From: Nostoc desertorum CM1-VF14
Lineage (GTDB): Bacteria > Cyanobacteriota > Cyanobacteriia > Cyanobacteriales > Nostocaceae
NCBI GenBank assembly: GCA_019359245.1
Contig: JAHHHR010000066.1
Location: forward strand, 1-40,509
Direction of reading: 5' to 3'
DNA length: 40,509 bases
The number at the start of each line of letters is the position of its first letter. The stretch's first letter is position 1. Below the pieces are notes generated by a model that had not been told where the DNA came from, made no database searches, and was given only the letters and a program-made list of their open reading frames with translations. A program made the translations under genes and the position numbers. Positions 1-9,205 of this stretch are shown here, in pieces.

Positions 1-118
1 CGCCAAAAATCACGGCGAGCAGCTATGAACGATCGCTACATGCTTTCTGTGTTGGCTGCGGCTTTCTCAAACTCAGACCCTCTGCCATAATCCCCCTGTC
101 AATAGGGTTTGAGACGCG

Positions 119-232
119 CTAACCCTGATTATCTAATAGCGCCCTCATAACAATTTCTTTGTCTCGATCAGTCACTAATAAGTTTTGCAAGTCGGCACTG
201 TAATAGTTAAAGCAATGATCGATGAGACAATA
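119..232 (-). pseudogene. possible C-terminal remnant of an unrecognised protein
   Basis: Reading the minus strand gives an open stretch of about 37 codons ending in TAG at 121-119, with protein-like composition (it contains LVTDRDKEIVMRALLDNQG). No start codon fits, and stop codons lie just upstream. It could be the tail of a decayed gene or chance. I do not recognise the family. The rest of 1-320 shows no other gene; no promoter for the following permease could be assigned with confidence. Confidence 0.2.
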
Positions 233-320
233 CTATTACTAACGACAAGAAATAGCTTTCATCACCAGAATAAAGATGTTTAAAAAGTTAGCATTTAAGT
301 AAAAAACCCTCAGGCGTTAT

Positions 321-1622
321 ATGAAAACAAATGAACTAGAAGCAGATTCGCTCAAGCGAGTCTTTGGATTACCAACTCTAGTGATCTACGGAGTGGGTGA
401 CATTTTGGGTGCGGGAATTTATGCGGTAATCGGAAAAATTGCCGGACTTTCTGGCACTTTGGTTTGGGCTTCGTTTTTGACTGCTATGATTGTGGCGGCA
501 TTCACGGCTTTAAGTTACGCCGAACTGGGCAGCCGATTTCCACAAAGCGGTGGAGTTGCCTGCTTTGTTCACAGGGCATTTCGCACTGACTGGCTCTCAA
601 TATTGGTCGGCTGGTTAATGTTTTGTACATGTTTGGTTTCAATGGCGACGCTCTCGAAAGCATTTGCTGGCTATCTCAACGCTTTTGCACCAGCGATTCC
701 AGCTTGGCTAATTATCCTAGCACTTTTTTCGGTGCTGGCATTTGTCAATTTCAGAGGCATGAAGGAGTCGTCGGCTCTGAATATTTTTTGCACATTTGTT
801 GAGGTTTCCGGCCTTTTGATTGTAATTTTGGTTTCAACTTTGTTTTTGAGCGGTGGTGGTGCGGCTAATGCTGCTGCTGTCCCTAACGAGCCAGCCACAG
901 ATTGGAACGCAGTTGTTCAGGGAGCGGCACTGGCTTTCTATGCCTTTATTGGATTTGAAGATATTGTCAATGTTGCGGAGGAAGTTGAAAATCCCGAACG
1001 TAACGTGCCAAGAGCGATCTTACTTGCCTTGGCGATCGCAGGTACAGTTTATATACTCGTCTCCTGGCTTGCTATTGGGGTACTCAATCCCTCCGAGCTT
1101 GCTGCTTCAGGTGCTCCTTTACTTGATGTAGTTCGTCGAGCGCAGCCTAATTTTCCCCAGGTCATTTTTACAATTATTGCTCTATTTGCTGTACTTAATA
1201 CGGCGCTGCTAAATTTTGTCACGGCATCGCGGCTGTTGTTTGGGATGTCACGTGAAGGACTGCTACCAGCTTGGTTAGGGAAATTACATCGACGCAGAGC
1301 TACGCCTTATCGAACGCTGCTGGTCATTTTACCAATTGCCATTTTTCTGGCGCTTTCTGGAACGCTGCAATTTTTAGCAGGAACCACCGCCACCTTGATT
1401 CTGGCAATGTTTTGTCTTGTCAACCTCTCGCTGCTACTCATAAAACGCCGAGAACCTGAAACTAACGGGTTTCGGATTCCCTATATAGTTCCGGCGATCG
1501 CGTTGCTGTTCAATCTCTTTCTGCTTGCTTTCGCTTCTCCAGTAAGTCACATTTTGGCGCTGGTGTTTGTAGGAATTGGAATGCTTTTAATTCTGATCCA
1601 AAAGGCTTTCAGAAGAGCGTGA
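321..1622 (+). CDS. APC-family amino acid/polyamine permease
   Basis: A 433-residue integral membrane protein with about 12 hydrophobic segments and very short loops, the normal size for the amino acid-polyamine-organocation family. The first membrane segment carries the family signature GAGIY (residues 30-34), part of the unwound helix that binds the substrate amino group. A second typical block, GFEDIVNVAEEVENPERN, lies near residue 212, in the region of transmembrane segment 6. It should act in the plasma membrane as a secondary transporter of an amino acid or amine; the substrate cannot be told. The ATG start has no clear Shine-Dalgarno sequence. It stands alone: the next 480 bases hold only gene remnants. 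Confidence 0.9.
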   Translation: MKTNELEADSLKRVFGLPTLVIYGVGDILGAGIYAVIGKIAGLSGTLVWASFLTAMIVAAFTALSYAELGSRFPQSGGVACFVHRAFRTDWLSILVGWLMFCTCLVSMATLSKAFAGYLNAFAPAIPAWLIILALFSVLAFVNFRGMKESSALNIFCTFVEVSGLLIVILVSTLFLSGGGAANAAAVPNEPATDWNAVVQGAALAFYAFIGFEDIVNVAEEVENPERNVPRAILLALAIAGTVYILVSWLAIGVLNPSELAASGAPLLDVVRRAQPNFPQVIFTIIALFAVLNTALLNFVTASRLLFGMSREGLLPAWLGKLHRRRATPYRTLLVILPIAIFLALSGTLQFLAGTTATLILAMFCLVNLSLLLIKRREPETNGFRIPYIVPAIALLFNLFLLAFASPVSHILALVFVGIGMLLILIQKAFRRA

Positions 1623-1649
1623 TGCTCCACACATCTGTTGAAATTGCTC

Positions 1650-1822
1650 ATGAACATTCAAGAAGCTTTTAATAGCGCTGCCGCAGATTATGATAACTTT
1701 TGCCGCATCTTAATCCCTGTTTTCATGAGTTTTATAAAACAGCAGTTGAAATTATTCCAAGTAATCGCCAGGCATCCCTGAAAGTTTTAGATTTGGCGCT
1801 GGTACTGAACTTTACTCTTTCA
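1650..1822 (+). pseudogene. SAM-dependent methyltransferase, N-terminal remnant
   Basis: The stretch starts with an ATG at 1650 and reads MNIQEAFNSAAADYDNF, a typical beginning of a class I SAM methyltransferase. Near 1700 the frame shifts and continues as NPCFHEFYKTAVEIIPSN, then KVLDL. The SAM-binding motif expected next (DLGAGTG) is present only if one G is restored near 1796: the bases then read D-L-G-A-G-T-E-L-Y. At least two frameshifts, and everything after about residue 57 is missing. The remnant ends where an unrelated minus-strand remnant begins, which suggests a deletion junction around 1825-1846. Confidence 0.6.
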
Positions 1823-1846
1823 ACAAGATGGAATGTAGTATTGGTT

Positions 1847-2093
1847 TTATCCAAATCGATAACCAAAACCTCTTACAGTCACAATGTATTCAGGACGACT
1901 TGGATCTACCTCTAACTTCTCACGCAACCATCGAATGTGAACATCAACTGTTTTAGTATCTCTAAGAAAATCTTCTTCCCAAATCTTGTCTAGTATCTGT
2001 TGTCGCGTCCATACCCGCTGTGTATGACTGATAAACAGTTCTAGTAGGCAAAACTATTTCGGAGCTAAAATTTGACTATGCGATCGCTAGGGA
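1847..2093 (-). pseudogene. OmpR-family response regulator, C-terminal DNA-binding remnant
   Basis: On the minus strand the sequence encodes most of a winged-helix Trans_reg_C domain: LAPK, stop, FCLLELFISHTQRVW, ILDKIWEEDF, KTVDVHIRWLREKLE, then EYIVTVRGFGYRFG and a TAA stop at 1849-1847. This is the exact end typical of cyanobacterial RpaA/RpaB-like regulators. The receiver domain is absent, and an in-frame TAG interrupts the start of the domain where FCLLE should be preceded by Glu. It therefore cannot make a working regulator. It is convergent with, and only some 25 bases from, the methyltransferase remnant. Confidence 0.7.
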
Positions 2094-2106
2094 ATCTTAT
2101 TGCCAT

Positions 2107-3270
2107 CTAATCAATAATTCCTAATGTTGTTCCTCCTATAATTGCAGGGCTTAAGGCTTGTAAATCAAAGTTACCGCTTGCTGGGTTAACAAATAAAGGG
2201 TCTTGCCCAATGATGTTACCGCTTCCGCTTCCTGTATTTTTGAAACTGCCGTTGTAAACAAGGTTATCTTCAAAAGAGAAACCTGTAGATTTGGAGATGG
2301 GGTTAATGGCTTGTCCACCTTTCCCGAAAAAGATACTGTCTTCAACATCTACGTCATTGGCTTTGTTAATGAATATTTCACCTGTTGTCAAAACTTGAGA
2401 GTTTTTGTAGGTCGTGTTGTGCAAGACATCTATGGGATTATCCGCTCTGAAAAGCTGGATACCTGAGCCACCATTCTTGTAGATGAGATTATCGCTGATT
2501 AGGATTTTTCCTTTATAGGAATCGTTACCGATATAGGCACGGTCAACCATTACGCCATGCCCTTCAGTAATTTTTCCTACGACATGGTAAGGAACCAATT
2601 GCTTATTGTTAAAAACAGTATTGCCTTCAATAACTACTTTGTAACCTTTGGTATTTTGATCAGAATTCCACAGGTGCAACACCGAAATTCCTTGAGTCCC
2701 AAAAGGTGAGTACCAAGAGTTTCCAGAAACGACGTTATCTTTTACGGTAATGTAATCTGCTTCAATGGCTGCAATTCCACCACCGGGAAAATTAGAAACG
2801 TTATTGCCTTCAATTGTGATGTGATGCGATCTGCTTTTGGAATTTTCTTGACTATAAGTAATGTTGATGCCATTCCCAGAGGTAGCGGGATTGTTTAGAT
2901 TTGTCTTTTCTTTGAGCGCGTAAGCTAGTGTGATTTTGTCTCGCGCACCTTTGAGAGTCAAACCTTCAATATCAATATAAGAAGAACCCGTGATTGAAAT
3001 GGCATTCCAATTATGTTTACCTGTAGCTAAAACTGGGTTGTGCCCTGACAATGCTTTAAAAGTAATCGGCGCATTGGCACTACCATGTTTATTCGCGATA
3101 CTTAAAATGTTTGCATAAGGATTTGTGTAAGTACCATTCATCACATAGACGGTATCACCTGCGGCTACCAAGTCCCCAGCTTTTTGGAGGGTACGAAATG
3201 CGGCTTTCTCGTTCGAGCCATCATTTTTGTCATTACCTGTTCCAGAAACGTAGTATGTTTTGCCAGCCAT
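2107..3270 (-). CDS. right-handed parallel beta-helix repeat protein
   Basis: 387 residues from the chosen start. The beginning, KTYYVSGTGNDKNDGS followed by AFRTLQKAGDLVAAGDTVYV, is the standard opening of DUF1565/pectate-lyase-like beta-helix proteins. The middle consists of repeated coils of the type ITIEGNNVSNF, ITVKDNVVSGN and VVIEGNTVFNN. The end (NFDLQALSPAI) is the usual terminal cap. Such proteins bind or cleave polysaccharide; no catalytic residues can be assigned, so the substrate is unknown. There is no signal peptide, so export, if any, would be by a leaderless route. The ATG at 3270 is preferred over an in-frame one at 3327 because GGAG lies about 8 bases before it and the family motif starts three codons later. 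Confidence 0.85.
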   Translation of the reverse strand: MAGKTYYVSGTGNDKNDGSNEKAAFRTLQKAGDLVAAGDTVYVMNGTYTNPYANILSIANKHGSANAPITFKALSGHNPVLATGKHNWNAISITGSSYIDIEGLTLKGARDKITLAYALKEKTNLNNPATSGNGINITYSQENSKSRSHHITIEGNNVSNFPGGGIAAIEADYITVKDNVVSGNSWYSPFGTQGISVLHLWNSDQNTKGYKVVIEGNTVFNNKQLVPYHVVGKITEGHGVMVDRAYIGNDSYKGKILISDNLIYKNGGSGIQLFRADNPIDVLHNTTYKNSQVLTTGEIFINKANDVDVEDSIFFGKGGQAINPISKSTGFSFEDNLVYNGSFKNTGSGSGNIIGQDPLFVNPASGNFDLQALSPAIIGGTTLGIID

Positions 3271-3939
3271 TGTTTTACTCCGAATATGTGTAAGGGGAAT
3301 TGGTAGTAAGTTCTCAGCAATAAACAACGCAAAGCCGGAGACATTTCCTGTCTTCTCTGCGTTTGTTGAGTGGTCAAAGTTGAATTGGTTGAAACTTTAG
3401 TAGGTTTACCCCTTACTTAAGGGAACTAATGTAACAACTTAGTCGAACTTGTTGTACATGGTGTAACTGAGCCTTGGGAACTCATGTATTAAAACTAACC
3501 TTTATGTGAGGGAGTAACTTCAGTAAATATTCTGAAATAGGTCGCATTTATTACAACAATCGCCAAAAATTTATGGAGATTCGTAGTAGAGTTCTGTTAA
3601 TTTCCAGGGTGATATGGCAGTGGAGAGCCTTTTGTGCAAGGATTTGATAAAGTTTCTCTAACAATTTTTAAAGAAACGATGCTTCCTGCAAGGTAGGACG
3701 CAAACAAAGGAAGAAATAAGAAGCCAAAAAAATTGGCACAGCTTCATAAAGAAATAGTCTGAGAATTTGCCAGTTCCGCATTTCTCACAAGCTTGGGGGG
3801 TAGAAGGAGCACAGGGGCTGAGGTCATCGGTGCAAAGAGGAAAGAACACCGCAGTACCCCGAAAAATCTCATTGCAAAGGTGGGCATCATCTACTATGCT
3901 GCTCTGCTCAGAAAGCTCTTTCCAAATGGGGAGACCCAA
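3271..3939. other. gene-poor stretch, no supported gene
   Basis: About 670 bases between the beta-helix gene and the replication-protein remnant. The left part is the presumed promoter region of the minus-strand beta-helix gene. The section around 3785-3840 is G-rich and resembles dispersed intergenic repeats of Nostoc-type genomes. Open frames on both strands exist (for example 3658-3939 minus) but have low-complexity or odd composition and no recognisable family. Confidence 0.5.
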
Positions 3940-4925
3940 GCACTTGAAGAACGGTTCCGTCCCAAATTCCTACATTTACGGATTCTGCGAATTGACAGCG
4001 AATCTGTTGCTGATTCATCGGAGGATTGATCAGAAGTCAACACGTAGCCACACAAGCGAACATTGCGCTGTTATCGGCGGCGGATAATGACGATTTGAGC
4101 TATGTTGATCAGAACTTTCAGCCGGAGTCATTGCAGACTTGGGGCAAAAGTGGTTCTGTAATTAATGTAGAAATGCGGCGCTATAGAGAATCTGTGCTTG
4201 CGGGTTTGGTCGAGGATGGGTACACCGTTATCGATGCCTCGGATGCCGACGATGATGAGAGCGGGGCTATAATCGAGTCCGTTAAAGCGGCAAGTGAGCA
4301 ATTGTATACTACTGAGTGTGAAGCGTAGGCGTAGCCCGCATTTGGCATCGCTAATTCTGATGAACTCTCCCCAACCGAATTGAAGAAGCTGTAAGATAAG
4401 CGGACGAAAACGAAAACTGAACGACACCAGCAGCATAAGACGAAATTATCCCGTCGCTATGAAATTGACGTGACCCCTGAGTTGGCCGAGAAAGATGACG
4501 ATGGGTGGTATCCCCAACTGCGAATGCACTACTATTTGAGGCTGGGACGAGAGTTTTTGACGAATCGTGATGCCAAACGAGCAAAAGCGCAGTTAGAAGC
4601 TGGAGAGAATTCGATTTGGAAACCAGATTTTAACAAGGGGCAACTATTACCTGCTGTACTGTTAATGGAAAATCTAAATCTGTTGCGGTTTCTTACACCA
4701 GACGTTCAGTTACGGGGATATGACGAGAAGATGGTGGAGTTTAAAGCCCTGGCTCTTCAGTACAGGCACGTTATCAAAAATTATCTAAATGTCAGTATTT
4801 CGGAAAAACTGACCCCGATTGCGATCGCACTTCTTGGAGAAGAATTATCACTTTACCCTGCTTTTGTCCTTAACCTAGAAGTATTGCCTAAGCACCCCAA
4901 TGGCAAAAATAAGCACTTCTGCTAA
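3940..4925 (+). pseudogene. plasmid replication protein, CyRepA1-like, decayed
   Basis: A long protein-like sequence with several disabling changes. It reads RFRPKFLHLRILRIDSES and DSSED, then TGA where Trp is expected, SEVNT, a one-base frameshift near 4045, and ATQANIALLSAADNDDLSY onward. From 4026 to 4925 the frame is constant but holds TAG at 4326 and 4332 (inside a 21-base inserted repeat) and TAA at 4392. The later part (SRRYEIDVTPEL, WYPQLRMHYY, REFLTNRDAKRAKAQLEAG, NKGQLLPAVLL) matches my recollection of the C-terminal region of CyRepA1-family plasmid replication proteins in Nostocales. That assignment is from memory. Homology seems to end near 4840, after which the frame runs on without family resemblance. 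The N-terminal primase/helicase part is missing. Confidence 0.6.
4323..4351. repeat. short GC-rich repeat, copy 1, inserted in the replication-protein remnant
   Basis: The bases GCGTAGGCGTAGCCCGC followed by ATTTGGCATCGC interrupt the protein ...TECEA / IANSDELSP.... Removing 21 bases restores a continuous reading frame, so this is an in-frame insertion that itself brings two TAG codons. Close relatives of the same unit occur at 30101 and, more diverged, at 21883. Confidence 0.65.
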
Positions 4926-5207
4926 TTTTTCAGTAATTTTACTGGTACGATATTTTGTATTTTCGTTTGTTATCGTAGTTTTACTGTGTACATCGGCACT
5001 TGTAATCCTTACTCTTAAGTAAGTAAGCATTTATAAAAATAGTTCCCCGAGGCTGTTTAGCTCTGGGTAACACGTAGCTAAGTCTAAAAAACTTGGACTT
5101 CTATTCAAGAAATGCAACGGCAATCGATATGGATTTTTATCAAATCCTCAACCCAGACGGCTGAGTCAAAGTTTATTCAAAAAATTATTAAGTAGAAAAA
5201 TTAAAAC
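4926..5207. other. intergenic region upstream of the DUF4394 protein
   Basis: AT-rich sequence without an open frame of interest. It presumably carries the promoter of the gene starting at 5208, but no convincing -35/-10 pair and no strong Shine-Dalgarno sequence is visible before that ATG. Confidence 0.4.
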
Positions 5208-8200
5208 ATGACAACAGCATATGTTCTCAGTAATAACACTCTGATCTCGTTTGATACTTCTAACCCCGATAACCTTAACGCTAATATCCCCATTACCGGA
5301 CTGGTAGCAGGGCAGAATTTAGTAGGTATTGACTTCCGTCCCCAAAACGGCAAACTCTACGGAATCGCTAGCGATGGTATGGGCAATGCCCAGCTTTATG
5401 CCATTAGTATCCAAACTGGGTTAGCTGTTGCGATTGGGACATTAGGGCAATTTGTTGATGGTGTCGGTAACCCTGTTCCAATTACAGGCCCCGACTTTGG
5501 AATAGATTTCAATCCAACAGTTGATCGCCTCCGCATTGTTACCTCCAATGGACTAAACTTTCGCGTTAATCCCAATACTGGGGCGGCGATCGATGGTAAC
5601 TCATCCATAATGGGTGTGAATCCTGATGGTTTGATCAATGGTGGTACCACTACAGTCAATGCCACTGCCTATACAAACAGCGCTCCCAACGTTACAACGA
5701 CCACACAATACACACTGGATTCAGTCAGTAATACACTATTCATTCAGAATCCACCCAATAATGGCACCCAGACATCGCCATTGGTAGTTACCTTAAATGG
5801 CACTCCTCTAGACTTTACTAGTGTCAATGGTTTTGATATCCCATCTGGTGTCAATGTTTCAGCATCAAATACTCCAGCCACTGGACAGGCATTTGCGGTT
5901 CTCACAGTCGGTAGTACAACCGGACTTTATGCAATTGAACTTTCTACAGGTGCTGCCACACTGATCGGAACGGTGGGTGCAGGCACAGATCCAGTTCAAG
6001 GGTTTGCACTGCAAAACGAAGTGGTTTCTGCTGGCATACCTTTGATTGGATTGACTGCCGATGGTACTCAACTCCTTCGGTTCAATAGTGCCAGTTCTGG
6101 AACAGTAACAACCGCCGCGATTACTGGTGTAACGGCAGGTGAGATCCTAGTAGGCATTGACCTACGTCCAGCTACTGGGCAGTTATATGGACTGGCAATT
6201 AACGATGCAGCTAATACAGGCACTCTGTACCTGATTGACCCTCAAACTGGAACAAATGCAACAGCAACAATTGTCGGTGGGTCAGCAGGGCAAATTGCCT
6301 TAGTTGATGCTACGGGTAATCCTGTTGATCTACCCCCTGCTAACACAGGTTTCGGCTTTGACTTTAATCCAACGGCTGATCGTATCCGTGTCGTTACAAG
6401 TACTGGGTTAAACTTCCGCCTCAATCCAATTACAGGTCTTGCTGTTGATGCAAATACCGGAGTAACAGGTATTAACCCAGATGGTGTAATTAATGCACTT
6501 CCTGTCGGTTCTACAGGGATTTCCGCCACTGCCTACACTAACAGTTTCAATGGAACCACTGCCACAACTCAATACACGCTAGACCCAACTAGCAACAGCC
6601 TGTTTATTCAGAACCTGCCTAACAATGGCACCCAAACAGTTCAATTGTCAGTTACTATCAACGGTGCTCCATTAGACTTTACTGAAGCTAGCGGTTTTGA
6701 TATTCCGTCAAATGTACGAGTTACTGCATCAAATGCAGCAGCTTCAGGACGGGGGGTAGCAGCATTGAGCGTTGGGGGTGTAACTAATCTGTATGCGATT
6801 GAACTAGGTACAGGGGCTGCTACATTGCTCGGTCCCATTGGTACAAGTTTAGCTGGTTTGACAGTTGCAGAATCTCCTACTGGCACAGTGGCGTTTGGCA
6901 AACCTACTTATAATGTTGCTGAGAATGACACAGCGATCGCGCTCGATTTAATTCGCACAGGTGGTTCGAGTGGTGCTTTCACTGTAGATTTGGCTGCTAC
7001 AGGTGGAACAGCAACCGCTGGTTTTGACTATAATGGTACACCTGTAACTGTGACTTTTGCTGATGGCCAGACTACTGCCACTGCCACCTTAAATATTACT
7101 GATGACAGCCTGGCTGAAGGTAACGAGGCAGTTACACTATCCTTAAAAAATCCTACAAATGGAGCTGTTTTAGCAGCACAGGACACTGCTATCTTTAACA
7201 TTGCTGACAATGATAATGGTGGCAACATTACCATTGATGATGGTGGCATTACCATTAATAATGGTGGCACGATCGCGACTAACTTTGCTGCCAACGGAAG
7301 CGCCATTATCTCCATCGCAAACAAATTTCAAAGCTTTGTGCAGTTCTCATTATCCAGCCGAAAGAATACCTTTGCCAACGAGATCGTTGCTTTCACAGTT
7401 GATGACGATTTGGGTACAATCAATGGTGTTGCTCCTAATGCCACAGGCTATCTTGAAGCTGCGATCGCTCGTTCTCGTACCATCTTCGCCACACTTAGTA
7501 ACAATCCTAATGGCTTTGGTGGTGAACTATCAAGTATTTTAGATTTTGGGTCAAATGCACGCTTCTCCACTTTATTGATTCAAAACGGTAGCCTTGATGA
7601 ATTGCGAGCCGGAAAGATTTCTGCTAACAGCGTCTTTTTGAGTAGCCAGACTTCGGTACGTATTTCTAGTGCTACTTCCAGTAATTTCACCTTTGGCTTT
7701 GAAGATAGTCCCAACAGTGGTAACAATGACTTTAATGATATAGTGCTGGATGTTAAGACGGTTAGCCAGAGTGCCTCAGCAGGATCAGTTTTGCAAGGGC
7801 AGAGTGAGGTGCTAGATTTGCGCTCTTTGACAGGGCAAGTTAGTACTTTATTTACCGTCAACCGTGAAGCAGCTTTCGACAATCTTGTTGGGTTCTATCG
7901 CGTGGTAGATCAGAATGGTGGAATTGATACTAATGGCGATGGTACGGTAGACATTCTGCCGGGCGGAACAGGTTACGCTCAAGCAGCGGTAAATAATTAC
8001 ATCACAGGAATTGACTTAAGTGTAAAAAACCAACAAACAGCAACCTTATCAGGACAGTTTGTAGGTGGCTCTATTTTTGCTCCTTTCTTAATTGCAAATG
8101 CTTCGGTAAACGAGGTGGTTAATGGTCAAAAGTTGGATCAGGTATATTTCGCCTACCTTGGAGCAAATTCTGATCAAGCCGATCATATTCGCCTCCTCGG

Positions 8201-8282
8201 TAACAATACATTCGGCTTTGAGGATTTACGAGGTGGCGGAGATAAAGACTTCAACGATCTCATTGTGCGTGTCACTATTTAA
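5208..8282 (+). CDS. large exported-type protein: two DUF4394, Calx-beta, two DUF4114
   Basis: 1024 residues. Two tandem DUF4394 domains (about 1-272 and 276-555) repeat the same landmarks: GIDFRPQNGKLYGI / GIDLRPATGQLYGL, FDFNPTADRIRVVTS and TQYTLD. A Calx-beta domain follows at about 560-668 (VAENDTAIAL, GFDY, ITDDSLAEGNE), a fold that usually binds calcium. The C-terminus has two DUF4114 units with the acidic signatures FEDSPNSGNNDFNDI (about 828-845) and FEDLRGGGDKDFNDL (about 1003-1018). There is no N-terminal signal peptide or membrane segment; large calcium-binding proteins of this kind in cyanobacteria often leave by type I secretion, which is an inference here. The gene is flanked on both sides by remnants of the same replication protein. 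Confidence 0.85.
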   Translation: MTTAYVLSNNTLISFDTSNPDNLNANIPITGLVAGQNLVGIDFRPQNGKLYGIASDGMGNAQLYAISIQTGLAVAIGTLGQFVDGVGNPVPITGPDFGIDFNPTVDRLRIVTSNGLNFRVNPNTGAAIDGNSSIMGVNPDGLINGGTTTVNATAYTNSAPNVTTTTQYTLDSVSNTLFIQNPPNNGTQTSPLVVTLNGTPLDFTSVNGFDIPSGVNVSASNTPATGQAFAVLTVGSTTGLYAIELSTGAATLIGTVGAGTDPVQGFALQNEVVSAGIPLIGLTADGTQLLRFNSASSGTVTTAAITGVTAGEILVGIDLRPATGQLYGLAINDAANTGTLYLIDPQTGTNATATIVGGSAGQIALVDATGNPVDLPPANTGFGFDFNPTADRIRVVTSTGLNFRLNPITGLAVDANTGVTGINPDGVINALPVGSTGISATAYTNSFNGTTATTQYTLDPTSNSLFIQNLPNNGTQTVQLSVTINGAPLDFTEASGFDIPSNVRVTASNAAASGRGVAALSVGGVTNLYAIELGTGAATLLGPIGTSLAGLTVAESPTGTVAFGKPTYNVAENDTAIALDLIRTGGSSGAFTVDLAATGGTATAGFDYNGTPVTVTFADGQTTATATLNITDDSLAEGNEAVTLSLKNPTNGAVLAAQDTAIFNIADNDNGGNITIDDGGITINNGGTIATNFAANGSAIISIANKFQSFVQFSLSSRKNTFANEIVAFTVDDDLGTINGVAPNATGYLEAAIARSRTIFATLSNNPNGFGGELSSILDFGSNARFSTLLIQNGSLDELRAGKISANSVFLSSQTSVRISSATSSNFTFGFEDSPNSGNNDFNDIVLDVKTVSQSASAGSVLQGQSEVLDLRSLTGQVSTLFTVNREAAFDNLVGFYRVVDQNGGIDTNGDGTVDILPGGTGYAQAAVNNYITGIDLSVKNQQTATLSGQFVGGSIFAPFLIANASVNEVVNGQKLDQVYFAYLGANSDQADHIRLLGNNTFGFEDLRGGGDKDFNDLIVRVTI

Positions 8283-8323
8283 GCCGATCAAAACAAGTCC
8301 CTTAAACCCTAGAGGTGTCATTT

Positions 8324-8809
8324 CATGAGCATCACCCAAGGCAAAATAACGAATATCGCTCAGGGGATCGTCGAGCCTATTAGTACGAGGGGAAAAACAG
8401 CAGCGCAAAGTTGTAGATTTCCACGCACGCTCAACTGAAGCTACAGAATGCGCCCAGCAATTATGGCGGTATCGTCCCGATGTTCCCATGTACGTTTGGG
8501 TAGTCCCACGTTCTCCATTTGGTTACGCCGAAACTAATGCCCAACGTATCAAGGAAAAGATTCTCCAGACCGATGAGATGACCGCTTTTCTGATTCGCAT
8601 TAATTGGGAAACTGGAAAACGTGGGGCAATCAATGGTTTTACTTTCCCCAAATGCAACCCTCGGAGGTACTATTGTTTAAGTGCTTTGACTCAGCTATTG
8701 ACGGGCGAGGTTTGCTGCTCATACTGGGTTTGATGACCCAACAAGCTCACCAGATGCCCCAGCTAGAGAAAGTATTGAATTGCGGACGCTGGTTTTCTAT
8801 CCTACATAA
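8324..8809 (+). pseudogene. unrecognised conserved-looking protein, several frameshifts
   Basis: An ATG at 8324 opens MSITQGKITNIAQGIVEPI. The frame changes near 8390 to RGEKQQRKVVDFHARSTE, continues as CAQQLWRYRPDVPMYVW and AFLIRINWETGKRGAINGF, then shifts near 8665 to LFKCFDSAIDGRGLLLILG, and again near 8735 to DAPARESIELRTLVFYPT with a TAA stop at 8807. Stitched together this makes a plausible protein of about 160 residues, so it was probably once a real gene. I do not recognise the family. Three frame changes in 490 bases make a functional product unlikely, unless the sequence has errors. Confidence 0.6.
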
Positions 8810-8886
8810 GGATGACGATGCCTGATATCCTCGACTGCGGATGCACTATCATTTGACACTGGGACGAGAATTTCTGGCAACCCGTT
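8808..8886 (+). pseudogene. second fragment of the CyRepA1-like replication protein
   Basis: Starting at the stop codon of the previous remnant, the bases encode KDDDA, stop, YPRLRMHYHLTLGREFLATR. This parallels KDDDGWYPQLRMHYYLRLG at 4491-4572 of the larger remnant, and the two stretches agree at roughly four of five bases over 79 positions. Trp is changed to TGA. Nothing similar can be followed beyond about 8886. It is a fragment of a second, independently diverged copy. Between here and 9007 I see no gene. Confidence 0.65.
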
Positions 8887-9007
8887 ATCACCTGAAGACA
8901 GGATGCCAGTGGAATATGCAACAGGCATGACTTCCCATAAACTACTAGCGCAAATGGCAGGGCTTCGTTATCTTGTCCATCGCTTAAAGTCACTTCGCAA
9001 GTTTGTT

Positions 9008-9205
9008 TTAACCCAATATTGAGCCTGAACCAACTTCCCACTGATGTTTGAGCAATTCTTGGTAAGTCTTTTCCCTTATCATCATCTGCTTATACAGCAT
9101 CAGCAAAAACTCTTGAGCTTGTTCACGGGACATCTGCTGCACTTGATCAGAGAAAGTTCTAAGGCTAAATTCTTGTTCTAAAGATAATTCAATGGGTTGG
9201 TTCAT
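9008..9205 (-). CDS. nblA: NblA-family phycobilisome degradation protein
   Basis: 65 residues with the NblA pattern: LSLEQEFSLRTFSDQVQ, then MSREQAQEFLLMLYKQMM and YQELLKHQW. NblA is a small helical adaptor that binds phycobiliproteins and brings them to Clp protease, so that light-harvesting antennae are dismantled during nitrogen or other nutrient starvation. The length and the central EQAQEFL helix fit the family well; the last eight residues after the usual KHxW end are an extension. It is a single gene, pointing away from the histidine kinase operon. A perfect 8-base inverted repeat lies 30 bases upstream of its ATG. Confidence 0.9.
   Translation of the reverse strand: MNQPIELSLEQEFSLRTFSDQVQQMSREQAQEFLLMLYKQMMIREKTYQELLKHQWEVGSGSILG

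Noticed and set aside
3658..4087. Open frames on both strands left of the replication-protein remnant
   Set aside because: Composition is repeat-like and the frames overlap each other. Only the last part (from about 3940) shows homologous-looking protein.
5208..6870. Tandem DNA repeat in the DUF4394 protein
   Set aside because: The duplication is at protein-domain level; the DNA has diverged, so it is described as two domains and not as a nucleotide repeat.
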